The notes under the pieces were generated by a model that saw only the letters and a list, made by a program, of their open reading frames with translations, was not told the origin of the DNA and made no database searches. Shown here piece after piece: positions 27,315 to 36,117 of a stretch of 64,000 nt of DNA. A program made the position numbers and the translations under genes. The stretch lies in the NCBI RefSeq assembly GCF_032051675.1, contig NZ_CP116968.1, positions 1 through 64,000 of the forward strand, read 5' to 3'. The stretch comes from Candidatus Nitrospira neomarina. GTDB taxonomy: Bacteria > Nitrospirota > Nitrospiria > Nitrospirales > UBA8639. Positions within the stretch are counted from its first letter, which is position 1; every line of letters starts with the position of its first letter.

Positions 27315-29112
27315 GGGAAAGGAAGCGTTTGGCGTTACAGTCCTTACCCTGGTGGTGGTGGTTGGTAGTACATTCCTCAATCTTTCTCAGTTAAGCAGTG
27401 TCATCGTCCAGGAAACCTCGGAGCAGGTTTCTCTCATTAAACGACAAATTTTTGAGTACAGTAAGCGGGTGGTGCTGAATGCTCAGTCACCCGATATGCA
27501 TCCTGTTGTCTTGCTGGCCACCAATCAGGAACTCAAAAAATTTCTTGAAGCCAGCGTGGGGTACTCGCCCCATCTCCTCTATGCCCTCATTGTTGATCCT
27601 CAAGGGAAAACCCTTTTACATTCCGAAGGGGCTAAAACTGAACGTACGCATCCGATCAGGCCCAAACTTGAAGATCTTCTTTCCTTGGGACCCATTGACC
27701 GTTTCACTGTGCTTTATCAGGAAGGATCCATTTTTGACAGTACGCTTCCCATAACCTGGGAGAATGTCCCCATCGGCAAAGTCATTGTCGGAATCCATAC
27801 CAGTCTGCTTCGTGAAAGAATGACCTCTTCTTTGAAAACCAGTGTTGTGTTTGCTTTGGTGGCCTTGCCAATTGCCTGGTTGTTAACTATGGGCCTGGCG
27901 ACGTTGACCTTGCGCCCTATCCATGCCCTGGCCGAGCAAATGGAGCAACTTCGTCAAGGACGTTTTGATGTGTTAACGGATTTAAGCCGGACCGATGAAT
28001 TTCGAGAATTGGCTTCGCAGCTTCAGTTGTTGGGGCAACAACTGAAATCGGATCGTCTCAAAACCCTGAGTGAGGAGACACACCTTCAAGGAGTGATCGA
28101 ACATTTGGAAGATGGGGTGATTGTCATTGATGATCAAGGAAAAACGTTATTTCTCAACCAAGCCATGGAATTCATGGTGGATATCCCTGGGCCTCATCTT
28201 CCAGGTCATCGATTGGAGTCTTTGGGAGAATCCTTTACCCCACTGATTCGATTGGTTAACCAAGCGTTAGCGGAAAAGAAAGACCTGAAGGCCGTCCCCT
28301 GCTCTTTGCCCAGAAAAGGAGAATTGAAGTCGTTTTATATTTCGGTGATCTATTTAAGATCCTCCCCACGGTTTCATGGTGCGATGATTTTATGCAGAGA
28401 TATAGAATCCATGAAGACTCTCCAATCGTTGGTTCGATATGCTGCCCAGCTCACGACTTTGGGGCAACTGACTTCAGGGCTCGCCCATGAGGTCAAAAAT
28501 CCTCTGAACGCAATGGTTATTCATCTTGAAATATTAAAGGAGGAAGCCAAAGGCCTCAATGGAGACTTCCAGAAAAGTTTGGAGGTCCTGGAAGGGGAAG
28601 TCCATCGTTTGGATCGTGTCGTACTTGGTTTTTTGAAATTCATGCGTCCGCAAGAGCTGGAACTTTCCTCCGTGAATGTCAATCAGTTGCTCCAGAGGGA
28701 GTTGAGCCTAGTAGAAAGGGAATGGGGAAATAAGGGCATCCGCTTTGTCCTGGACTTTGAGTCTGACCTGCCAGCCATTTCCGCAGATCCTGATCTCTTA
28801 AGTCAGGTTTTTCTCAACATTATCTTGAATGCCTGTCAAGCCATGGAAGAACAAGGCGGGGATATTAGGGTTGCCACCTCGACCCATCAAGATAATGAAA
28901 TACGGATTTCTATCAGCGACCAAGGTCCTGGTATTCCTCCTGAAATGCAAGAAAAAATTTTCCAATTATATTACACTACCAAACATCATGGAAGCGGTCT
29001 GGGTCTCTCGTTGGTCTATCGCTTTATTCAATTGCATGAAGGAGTGATTGATGTTCAAACGGAAATGGGAAAAGGCACCACCTTTAACATCCGATTACCA
29101 AGAAACATCTGA
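27298..29112 (+). CDS. Membrane sensor histidine kinase
   Basis: 604 residues. TM1 (about 11-30) and TM2 (181-203) bracket a periplasmic sensor domain of about 150 residues containing YALIVDPQGKTLLHSEG, resembling single-Cache sensors. HAMP (LTLRPIHALAEQMEQLRQGR), a PAS domain (IEHLEDGVIVIDDQGKTLFL), HisKA with His397 in LTSGLAHEVKNPLNAM, and HATPase_c with the G boxes SDQGPGIP and GSGLGLSLVYR follow. It surely partners the overlapping NtrC-type regulator. The sensed signal is unknown. Confidence 0.95.
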   Translation: MRLNVKGKEAFGVTVLTLVVVVGSTFLNLSQLSSVIVQETSEQVSLIKRQIFEYSKRVVLNAQSPDMHPVVLLATNQELKKFLEASVGYSPHLLYALIVDPQGKTLLHSEGAKTERTHPIRPKLEDLLSLGPIDRFTVLYQEGSIFDSTLPITWENVPIGKVIVGIHTSLLRERMTSSLKTSVVFALVALPIAWLLTMGLATLTLRPIHALAEQMEQLRQGRFDVLTDLSRTDEFRELASQLQLLGQQLKSDRLKTLSEETHLQGVIEHLEDGVIVIDDQGKTLFLNQAMEFMVDIPGPHLPGHRLESLGESFTPLIRLVNQALAEKKDLKAVPCSLPRKGELKSFYISVIYLRSSPRFHGAMILCRDIESMKTLQSLVRYAAQLTTLGQLTSGLAHEVKNPLNAMVIHLEILKEEAKGLNGDFQKSLEVLEGEVHRLDRVVLGFLKFMRPQELELSSVNVNQLLQRELSLVEREWGNKGIRFVLDFESDLPAISADPDLLSQVFLNIILNACQAMEEQGGDIRVATSTHQDNEIRISISDQGPGIPPEMQEKIFQLYYTTKHHGSGLGLSLVYRFIQLHEGVIDVQTEMGKGTTFNIRLPRNI

Positions 29113-29152
29113 AATGACATGTACGTTGTCATGTTTTCAGCAGAGGGCCTTC

Positions 29153-29701
29153 ATGGGTGGTCGTCAATTTCTAATGTTGGGAATGACTGTGATCTGTAGT
29201 GGATGCTCATTTGATGGTGTTATATCAGGATTAGACCGTTGGTATCCTAATCAGATCACACAAAGGATAGAGGCCTTTTCCCAGTCATTCATTCATCTTT
29301 CCTCCAATGCATCTCCTCTGAAGCCGGTTTCTGTGAACGATCCCACGCCGTCTAAGCCTATCCCCGTGAAAAATGAAATCCCATCCGATATGCCTCAACA
29401 ACAAGTCCCGCCTTCTCAAGAGCAAAAACCGGCAATCCTTGTCCCCGAGATTCCTCATAAAGATAATCGTCAGGAAATTGTGACCTACAAGACTCAAATA
29501 GATGAGACGCAAAATTTGTTGCGTACCATTAATGAAAGCCACCTGTCCAAGGAACAGCACGATACCTACGTTTCTATTAATAGTTTTCTGGAAAAAGCCG
29601 AAGAGGCTTTTTCACAAAATGATTTGTCAATGGCATTGAATTTATCGGAAAAAGCCCATACCTTGACCAAAGAAATTGTCAATAATTCCACAAAACCTTA
29701 G
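29153..29701 (+). CDS. Probable lipoprotein or secreted protein of the kinase operon
   Basis: 182 residues from the ATG at 29153 (AGAGG upstream); 29114 is an alternative start. A hydrophobic segment ending TVICSGCSF could be a signal peptide with a poor lipobox. The middle is proline- and serine-rich. The C-terminal half is helical (DETQNLLRTINESHLSKEQH, then FLEKAEEAFSQNDLSMALNL), recalling DUF4398-type proteins. It follows the kinase gene closely, so it may be an accessory to that signalling system in the envelope. Confidence 0.65.
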   Translation: MGGRQFLMLGMTVICSGCSFDGVISGLDRWYPNQITQRIEAFSQSFIHLSSNASPLKPVSVNDPTPSKPIPVKNEIPSDMPQQQVPPSQEQKPAILVPEIPHKDNRQEIVTYKTQIDETQNLLRTINESHLSKEQHDTYVSINSFLEKAEEAFSQNDLSMALNLSEKAHTLTKEIVNNSTKP

Positions 29702-29820
29702 GCGAAATAGTGTTGAAAATTGACGAGGAAGACGTACAAGATTGGCAATGAACCCTTGGGAAAGAAGAGAAGATCATTTTTTTATGGGGCTAAGAAAAAT
29801 GCCCCATCAATTGGTGGCGA

Positions 29821-30189
29821 ATGGCTAAAAAAAACGTTTTAATCGTCGAAGATGATATGAATAGTCGTGAGGGCCTCAAGGCCATGCTTGGAATGTATGG
29901 ATATAATGCCGACACCTCCAAGGACGGGTTGCAAGCCATTAAGAAAATAAAGGAAAAATTTTTTGAAGTGGCCGTCATCGATATCAACCTTCCCCCCGTG
30001 TTGAATGTAGAAATCAACGGATGGGATCTCATTAGAATTTTTCGATCGTATAATCCAAGTATCGATATCATCGTCGTCAGCGGAGAAAAGGGCATTCAAT
30101 CTCGAGCTCAACATCTCAATTTGGTCGGATGCTTGGAAAAGCCCATTCGGCCATCCCATCTTAAATCTCTCATGGAGGCACTAGGCTGA
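29821..30189 (+). CDS. Single-domain response-regulator receiver
   Basis: 122 residues, receiver only: NVLIVEDDMNSREGLKAML with the acidic pair, the acceptor Asp in VAVIDINLPP, a Ser in IIVVSGEKG and Lys in CLEKPIRP. A short insertion (PPVLNVEINGWD) lengthens the loop after the acceptor. It is CheY-like without output domain and could relay phosphate from the neighbouring kinase. Confidence 0.88.
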   Translation: MAKKNVLIVEDDMNSREGLKAMLGMYGYNADTSKDGLQAIKKIKEKFFEVAVIDINLPPVLNVEINGWDLIRIFRSYNPSIDIIVVSGEKGIQSRAQHLNLVGCLEKPIRPSHLKSLMEALG

Positions 30190-30413
30190 TTCCAACCGGT
30201 TGAAATCCTAACGGTTCTGGAATTTGCTTCTTTTTTGCCTTTTCTCCAGTTTCCTCTGTTCTAATCCTTTCCCAATATCCTCGATCCCTCTAAGCGGGAC
30301 CTTGCCCAATATCATTATCTTTTCCATCTTTTATGGGTTTGTAAAAATTTCACCATTTTTTGTAATTTTTTCCCGATCCGAGGAATTATTACATGTTTGT
30401 CTTTCGTGTGGCT

Positions 30414-30437
30414 GATATTTCGAACAGTTGAAATATC
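30414..30437. promoter_or_regulatory. Perfect inverted repeat, likely activator site
   Basis: GATATTTC at 30414-30421 and GAAATATC at 30430-30437 are exact complements with an 8-base spacer. The repeat lies 46 bases upstream of a sigma-54 promoter match, a usual position for an NtrC-type enhancer, and 3 kb from such a regulator gene. Confidence 0.6.
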
Positions 30438-30482
30438 CTGATTTGGCAATGAATTAACCGGAAAAAATGGCTCAAATTGTTC

Positions 30483-30498
30483 TGGCCTGAAGTTTGCG
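30483..30498 (+). promoter_or_regulatory. Sigma-54 promoter of the secreted-protein gene at 30586
   Basis: TGGCCTGAAGTTTGCG matches TGGC at -24 and TTGC at -12 with exact spacing. It lies 88 bases before the start codon and just downstream of the inverted repeat at 30414. The rest of the 396-base gap (30190-30585) is AT-rich and without a gene. Confidence 0.55.
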
Positions 30499-30585
30499 CT
30501 TAGAAAAATAATAGCGTTCAAATGAAATCTTCACCAGGGAAGAAAGGAGCACTCTATTATTACCCAATACTGTAGGGAGGATACT

Positions 30586-30897
30586 ATGAAAACATTTTCT
30601 TATTTCATCGTGGGGTTTTTCATTTTCGTTTGTGGTGTATCGTTCGCCCAGGCTGCGGAAAATATGGGGGTGGCAGAGAATACAGAAAGGGAAATTCTGT
30701 CTATGACCATGTTGAGCGGAGAAGTGAAAGACGTACAAGGAGATTGGTGCGTCGTACAAGATTCTGAAGGGACTGAATGGAAAATCCAAGTTGACAACTA
30801 TACGGAAACTATAGGGAAAGTTCTCCCGGGTGTCACGATAGCCGCCTTGATAGAACCGGGGGGGCATGCCAAAGAAGTGAAAGTGATACCGGAGTAA
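30586..30897 (+). CDS. Small secreted protein with OB-like domain
   Basis: 103 residues. A signal peptide (FSYFIVGFFIFVCGVSFAQAA) is followed by about 60 residues of alternating strands: LSGEVKDVQGDWCVVQDSEG, EWKIQVDNYTETIGKVLPGV, AALIEPGGHAKEVKVI. The layout (GEV-VQG, a polar-sequence turn, G--V-A-I, K-V) recurs in the next gene and looks like a small beta barrel of the OB type. Function unknown. GGGAGG precedes the ATG. It is probably induced by the NtrC-type system. Confidence 0.8.
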   Translation: MKTFSYFIVGFFIFVCGVSFAQAAENMGVAENTEREILSMTMLSGEVKDVQGDWCVVQDSEGTEWKIQVDNYTETIGKVLPGVTIAALIEPGGHAKEVKVIPE

Positions 30898-31006
30898 GAT
30901 GTGAAATTCCTGGAATTGGGGAAGGTCAGAAAAAGGGAGGTCTGAACGTGCTCTACTTTTTTAAGGTATTCAAATTTCGGGAAGAACCAAATAGCAGGAG
31001 GGTGAT

Positions 31007-31639
31007 ATGTCTAGAAAATACTTGAGAAAAACCAAACACCATTTTTCGGTGAGGAAAGGGTTTGTTCTAATGGTCGTGGTCGGAATTGTGGGCTTGAATA
31101 CCTCCATGAGTATGGGATTAATTTCGGAGGATAGGAAGGGTGTCATTCAAGGAGATCCAGAAAAAGGTTTGACCATTATTGAAGGAGAAGTCACGAGGGT
31201 GCAGGGTGAATTTACAGGAGAAGATTTTTCTCAAATGAAGGATCAGCGGTACAGAGTGGAAACGCCTTTTGGAAAGGCCTGGGATCTTCATTTTGGAGAA
31301 AACACCCGAAAAATAGGGGACATATTTTTAGGTGATCATGTGAAGGCCAGTATTGGCAAGGATGGTTCGCTTCAAATAGTTCAAAAAATTGAGCAGAATA
31401 AGTCGAATCCCAAACATGCCATGGTGCATCGGAGCATTCAAGGGATGCTCGAGAAAAGGAATGGAAATTTTCTCTATGTGAAACACGGTGACCACACAGA
31501 AATAGTGCATCTTGATCCCGAAAGTGTTCTGGAAGGCAACATTCGAGAGGGAAGTAAGATTGTTGCACAATTAGGAGAGGCTGGATATGGGATTAAGATT
31601 CAGGAATTGAAAGGAGAGTCCGAAGCAAACTCTAACTAA
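31007..31639 (+). CDS. Secreted protein with two OB-like repeats
   Basis: 210 residues. An N-terminal hydrophobic stretch (FVLMVVVGIVGLNTSMSMG) follows a basic leader and may be a signal peptide or anchor. Two copies of the domain seen in the preceding gene follow: IIEGEVTRVQGEF ... GDIFLGDHVKASIGKDG ... QIVQKI, and QGMLEKRNGNFLYVKHGDHT ... GSKIVAQLGEAGYGIKIQEL. The two genes are thus paralogous in domain and probably one operon (110 bases apart). RBS GGAGGGTG is clear. Confidence 0.75.
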   Translation: MSRKYLRKTKHHFSVRKGFVLMVVVGIVGLNTSMSMGLISEDRKGVIQGDPEKGLTIIEGEVTRVQGEFTGEDFSQMKDQRYRVETPFGKAWDLHFGENTRKIGDIFLGDHVKASIGKDGSLQIVQKIEQNKSNPKHAMVHRSIQGMLEKRNGNFLYVKHGDHTEIVHLDPESVLEGNIREGSKIVAQLGEAGYGIKIQELKGESEANSN

Positions 31640-31847
31640 GCCTATATCGGTCCGGAAATCCTTTTTGATAACTATGCCTGATTGGAGGACGTGCATTAAG
31701 TTCGCGTTGCCGAAGCCCAAGGTAATGGCATCTTTCGAGAAAAGATAACATTTTTTAAGAATATTTTCTGGTAAAAATCAATATTTCTCTAGCTGCATGG
31801 AATAGTTTTTTCAGAAAAAATAAATAAACGAGATAAAGGAGTACGCG

Positions 31848-32294
31848 ATGACCAACGAGTTACTGTTGAACATATTCAATCGTGATTATTTAGTGAGGAA
31901 AAGGGAAACAAAATCTCAGAACCCATCAGTAGGAAAAATCGTCATGATTGTTGATGATGATAAAGACTTTCGATTCCTTTTGCGTGACCGCTTGGTCCGA
32001 TTAGGACTGACATGTGTTGAAGCAGAAAATGGGGAGGTTGCCAAAAATCAACTCAATAAAAAGGATGTCGATTTGGTGATTACGGATTATCGCATGCCCA
32101 AGATGAATGGGTTAGAATTAATTGATTGGCTACAGCACACTCACAGATATGTTCCCATAATTTTGGTGTCAGGGGACTTAAGTGTGCCCATCCGAAACAA
32201 AGCTAAACATGTAGGGGTTTATGCCATTGTGGAAAAACCCTGTTCTCTCTCTGAACTTTCGACAAAAGTTCAAGAAATTTTCAACGAATTTTGA
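31848..32294 (+). CDS. Single-domain response-regulator receiver
   Basis: 148 residues; the receiver starts at about residue 28 (GKIVMIVDDDKDFRFLLRDRL) after a short leader. Acceptor Asp in LVITDYRMPKMNG, Ser in IILVSGDLS and Lys in IVEKPCSLSEL are present. RBS AAAGGAG precedes the ATG. It is the last gene of the signalling cluster and converges on the MFS gene; the 244 bases between are AT-rich with no clear terminator. Confidence 0.88.
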   Translation: MTNELLLNIFNRDYLVRKRETKSQNPSVGKIVMIVDDDKDFRFLLRDRLVRLGLTCVEAENGEVAKNQLNKKDVDLVITDYRMPKMNGLELIDWLQHTHRYVPIILVSGDLSVPIRNKAKHVGVYAIVEKPCSLSELSTKVQEIFNEF

Positions 32295-32538
32295 AAAATT
32301 TTCGGCAAAGTGATCTTTCCCCGGACAATCGCCAATTACAGGGAAGCGATATCTCGAATTTTGGGTTGCAAAGGGATCCAAAAATTTCTGTTCCTCCTCG
32401 ATAACATCATTGAAATTCTATTTCCCCGTTTTTTGGGAATTACCCTTCTAAACCAATTCCTGGTTGATGGTGGTCCATGGGCTGTTTCAGTCAAAAAGCC
32501 CTTAGGTTGGAAAACGTCTAAAAAGCTGTATAGGGAAT

Positions 32539-33855
32539 TTATTTTTCAAGACCATTCATCTCCGCTGTAGAATTTCGGACTCGTCGGGAGATTGTAAACG
32601 CGATATAGGACGTCAGCAATAGAACCATTCCCATCCCCAGTAGGGTCCAAAATTCTCCGAACTGTTCCGTCACCCAGCCAAATGTGGTCATTCCCCCAAT
32701 AGCAGCGAGCATGGCCAATGTTCCATACAGGGCCAACACTCGTCCGATAAGTTGTGGAGGAGAAATTTCCTGGATTATTCCCCATTCAATAGGTGTTAAG
32801 ACCCCACTTCCCATTCCAATAAGGAGGACGACCAGGAGACTGAGGGATAACTCCGATATCCCGGTGAATCCCCAAAGAGCGAATGCCGTGAATAGGCTAG
32901 TGGTCACCAGAAGGCGAATGCGTTGCCAAGGTGCTCCCAGGGCAACTTTCGCCAGGAATACAGAGGCCAAAAATAGGCCCACACCCACGCCGGAAGTGAT
33001 ATACCCAACCTCCACCGGACCCAGTTTCAACATATTCCTGCCGAGGACCGGCAATAACGTATGAAAGGCACTGATGACGAAGCTATACAATCCTGCTGTC
33101 AAAATAAGCAGACGGATGACAGGCTGACGGAAGAAAGTAAATTGAACGCCTTCTTGTAGGTCTTTGACATAGCTGCTGATGGAAGTTCTTAGGGTTGCCT
33201 CCGGGAAAGGCGCTTCGTGTGGCACTTCCGGAATGGAAATAAATACAAGGCATATGGCCGACCCGATATACGTCAGGACATTGAGGCAGAGAACGTTCTG
33301 GGAATTTAATAGGGCGATCCCCAGTCCGCTTAACAGGGGGCCGAAAATCACTCCCAAACTCATGGTGCTCTGCAGTAAGGCATTGGCAGCCGTTAAAGCC
33401 GATTTTTTCACGATGAATGGAATGGTGGCGAATAAGGCCGGCGCGAATAAGGAAGTTGCAACGGCATTGCAAAACACCAAGACATACAAATATTCAACGG
33501 TAAACGCCTCATGAGAGACCAGGCAGGGAATGAGGCCGATAAGCAGGGCTCGTATGAGGTCGGTGGTGATGAGAATAATTTTTTTGGGAAAACGATCAAT
33601 AAATACCCCTATGAAGGGACCGAGTAAAATCGGAGGGAGTGTTTGCAAGATTCCAATGACTGTGGTTTGGAGAGCGGAACCGGTCACCGCATAGACAAAC
33701 CATAACAATGCCAGCTTGGTCACCCCATCCCCGATTTGGGAAATTAGCTGACTCCACCAAAGCAGTCCAAAATTCCGTTGAAATAAAAGGGGGGGATTAG
33801 AGGGGAGAGCTAGAGGTTGAGGAATGCCGGAAGAAGATAGAGAAAGATTGGACAT
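32539..33855 (-). CDS. MFS transporter (MFS_3 type)
   Basis: About 438 residues with 12 hydrophobic helices. It opens with RNFGLLWWSQLISQIGDGVT and has the loop motif GVFIDRFPKKIILITTDLIRA, a signature of the MFS_3/enterobactin-exporter-like group. The start may instead be a TTG at 33879, which overlaps the preceding BON gene. It is a paralog of the gene at 34585 with a BON protein gene between them. Substrate unknown; an exporter role is the family default. Confidence 0.85.
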   Translation of the reverse strand: MSNLSLSSSGIPQPLALPSNPPLLFQRNFGLLWWSQLISQIGDGVTKLALLWFVYAVTGSALQTTVIGILQTLPPILLGPFIGVFIDRFPKKIILITTDLIRALLIGLIPCLVSHEAFTVEYLYVLVFCNAVATSLFAPALFATIPFIVKKSALTAANALLQSTMSLGVIFGPLLSGLGIALLNSQNVLCLNVLTYIGSAICLVFISIPEVPHEAPFPEATLRTSISSYVKDLQEGVQFTFFRQPVIRLLILTAGLYSFVISAFHTLLPVLGRNMLKLGPVEVGYITSGVGVGLFLASVFLAKVALGAPWQRIRLLVTTSLFTAFALWGFTGISELSLSLLVVLLIGMGSGVLTPIEWGIIQEISPPQLIGRVLALYGTLAMLAAIGGMTTFGWVTEQFGEFWTLLGMGMVLLLTSYIAFTISRRVRNSTAEMNGLEK

Positions 33856-33875
33856 GATGTGCCAATTGGGTTCCT

Positions 33876-34544
33876 TCAATCATTCCCTGCCTCGAGACGA
33901 ACATTTTGAGTATTGACTGCGATGACGCCAGGAATTTCACGGGCCGCTTGTGCCCCCTCCAAGACAATCACCTGAAATCGGGTCCGCCCGCTCAGAGAAA
34001 CCACTCCCCGAATCGTCATGATCTCAAAATTGGCTTCCCGCAGCGTTTGACTATGAGCAAACCGTTGTTTCACCAATTCAGTCAGGCGAGCGTCCATTTT
34101 GGCCTGTATGGCGGCGCGCAAAGAGGGGCGAACTTCGATGTGATTGATAATTTCTTTCCCCTTGATCAGATTGGTGGTGATGGCTGTGACTATGGTCTTT
34201 TCTTCCTCCACAGAAACTTCACCTCTCAATTCCACCGTTTTTTCCTGGATCCGGCAATCAATTTCGTATGGAAAGAGGCGAGAATCCTCCATAAATGCCA
34301 GTTTTAATGACAAGTTCTGGGATTGGACAATGTTGTCTTGGTCTGATGGTTTCTGCCGGGTTTTCTCGGAAGATTCCAGTTTCGGGGTGGGTTTCGCTTG
34401 ATGATCCTGGACTTGGAGCACAAGAGTTCCGTCAGGAACAGAGGAAGTCAATTCCAAGAGAATTGGTGAGCCGAATACCTGGCTCCAGGCAATTAGCGTC
34501 ACGGCCAGACTCATGACTGAAAGATCACGAGAGTGATGTTTCAT
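33876..34544 (-). CDS. Periplasmic BON-domain protein
   Basis: 222 residues from the ATG at 34542-34544, preceded by GAAGGAG. A signal peptide (VMSLAVTLIAWSQVFGS) and a linker precede two BON-like domains: the first with VELRGEVSVEEEKTIVTAIT and EIINHIEVRP, the second with EIMTIRGVVSLSGRTRFQVI and AREIPGVIAVNTQNVRL. BON domains bind membranes or support envelope integrity. Being embedded between two MFS genes suggests it supports their export function, by inference. Confidence 0.82.
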   Translation of the reverse strand: MKHHSRDLSVMSLAVTLIAWSQVFGSPILLELTSSVPDGTLVLQVQDHQAKPTPKLESSEKTRQKPSDQDNIVQSQNLSLKLAFMEDSRLFPYEIDCRIQEKTVELRGEVSVEEEKTIVTAITTNLIKGKEIINHIEVRPSLRAAIQAKMDARLTELVKQRFAHSQTLREANFEIMTIRGVVSLSGRTRFQVIVLEGAQAAREIPGVIAVNTQNVRLEAGND

Positions 34545-34584
34545 TCTAAACTTCTCCTTCTCAGGGAATAGCACCGTGAATTTA

Positions 34585-36063
34585 TTATGTGTATTTTCTT
34601 GACCATGGTGGTGCGCGAGACCCGCGTTTTGGGGAAATATTCGGTTTTGTATCAGAAGAATACGGCGAGATATCCACCATCCACAGGTGGTTCTTCCTCC
34701 TTGATCTATGGATGGAGAGTGGCATGGAACAGGAAATTCTGACGGGACTCCAAACTCTTTTCGGATCATCATGGGCAGAAAGTTCCATTTTCTTCCATGG
34801 GAGAAGCCATTCTCCCTGAAAGGAGGAGCGATTCAATAAAATCACGACCATGCCTGTAACAAAAAATACGAAACCAATCATCGAAATGCCAGCCACTGAA
34901 CCAAAGTTATCAGCCACCCCTCCAAAGGCCACCATTCCTCCGCTGGCCATGGCCATGCTCGCAGTATTGATTAAGGTAAACACTCGTCCCATTAAATGGT
35001 TGGGGGTTGTTTCTTGAATGATAGACCAGGCAATAGGCGTGAATGCAGCCGTACTGGCCCCAATAAGTGTGACGAGAATAAAACCCCATACGACCGAGTG
35101 TGAATGAGCGAGAAATTGCAACGCACCTCCTCCCGCAACCATTGAAAGGGCGATGAGAAAAATCCGATTATTTTGCCCCAGGTTCTTCACGCAACTCAGG
35201 CCAAAGGAGGTAGCCAGCATTCCTGCTCCCATAGCCGACCACAGCCACCCCAACCATCGAGGATCGGCTTCAATGTGATCGTTGACGAAAAGTGGAAGCA
35301 CATAGATAAAGGCGCTGGCTCCCAATGTATAAAAGACTGTCGTAATGAGGAGGGCGCGAAGTATGGGTTTTTCTCTAAAGACAAATTGCATTCCGACAGC
35401 CAAGTCCTGACTTACTTTCGACGCGACATTGGCCATCCTGGGAGCGGTCGTCAATAAATGACCTTTGATCGGCAATAGGCACAAGGCGGATAACAGAAAC
35501 GTGGCTGCATCTACATAGAGAACATTCTGGGTGCCCAGCCATGCGATCAAGATTCCGCATATGGCCGGCCCGATGAGTATGCCCATATTTGTCGTTGATT
35601 GAAGTAGGGAATTGGCGGACATGAGTTCAGAGGGTTTGACCAGAAGGGGAAGCGATGCAGCCAGGGCCGGCCCAAACGCTGTAGAGAAGACTGCTGTGAA
35701 AAACACCAAAATAAACAGCACTTCCAAGGTTAGGGCATCAAAAAGATATAAGACAGGAATGAGAACAATTAAAAAAGCTCGGATGACATCAAGAATCACC
35801 ATCACGGGTTTTTTAGGCAATCGATCTAAATACACACCCACGATGGGGCTCAGGACCAGCGGGGGGATCGTTTGCAACAGTCCGATGATCGTCATTTTTA
35901 GGGCTGATCCCGTCAGTTGGTACACAAACCATAAGAGAGCCACTTTGGTTAATCCGTCTCCAATTTGAGAGACAGCCTGTGAGGCCCACAGCATACGAAA
36001 ATTTCTATTTCTAAATAGATCCCATCTATTGGGCGAGAGGTGAGAATGATTGGAAGCACCCAT
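34585..36063 (-). CDS. MFS transporter (MFS_3 type) with unusual tail
   Basis: 492 residues, 12 helices, with NRNFRMLWASQAVSQIGDGL and the GVYLDRLPKKPVMVILDVIR loop as in its paralog at 32539. After the last helix (VFFVTGMVVILLN) there is a 65-residue tail rich in Ser, Pro and Arg that the paralog lacks. It looks like out-of-frame or relaxed sequence, and the gene may once have ended earlier. It starts 54 bases after the glycosyltransferase, RBS AGGAAAACC. Confidence 0.85.
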   Translation of the reverse strand: MGASNHSHLSPNRWDLFRNRNFRMLWASQAVSQIGDGLTKVALLWFVYQLTGSALKMTIIGLLQTIPPLVLSPIVGVYLDRLPKKPVMVILDVIRAFLIVLIPVLYLFDALTLEVLFILVFFTAVFSTAFGPALAASLPLLVKPSELMSANSLLQSTTNMGILIGPAICGILIAWLGTQNVLYVDAATFLLSALCLLPIKGHLLTTAPRMANVASKVSQDLAVGMQFVFREKPILRALLITTVFYTLGASAFIYVLPLFVNDHIEADPRWLGWLWSAMGAGMLATSFGLSCVKNLGQNNRIFLIALSMVAGGGALQFLAHSHSVVWGFILVTLIGASTAAFTPIAWSIIQETTPNHLMGRVFTLINTASMAMASGGMVAFGGVADNFGSVAGISMIGFVFFVTGMVVILLNRSSFQGEWLLPWKKMELSAHDDPKRVWSPVRISCSMPLSIHRSRRKNHLWMVDISPYSSDTKPNISPKRGSRAPPWSRKYT

Positions 36064-36117
36064 GGTTTTCCTGGTCTTACATGAAATGGTTTTTAAGATC
36101 CGGTCAAAATTATGAGG

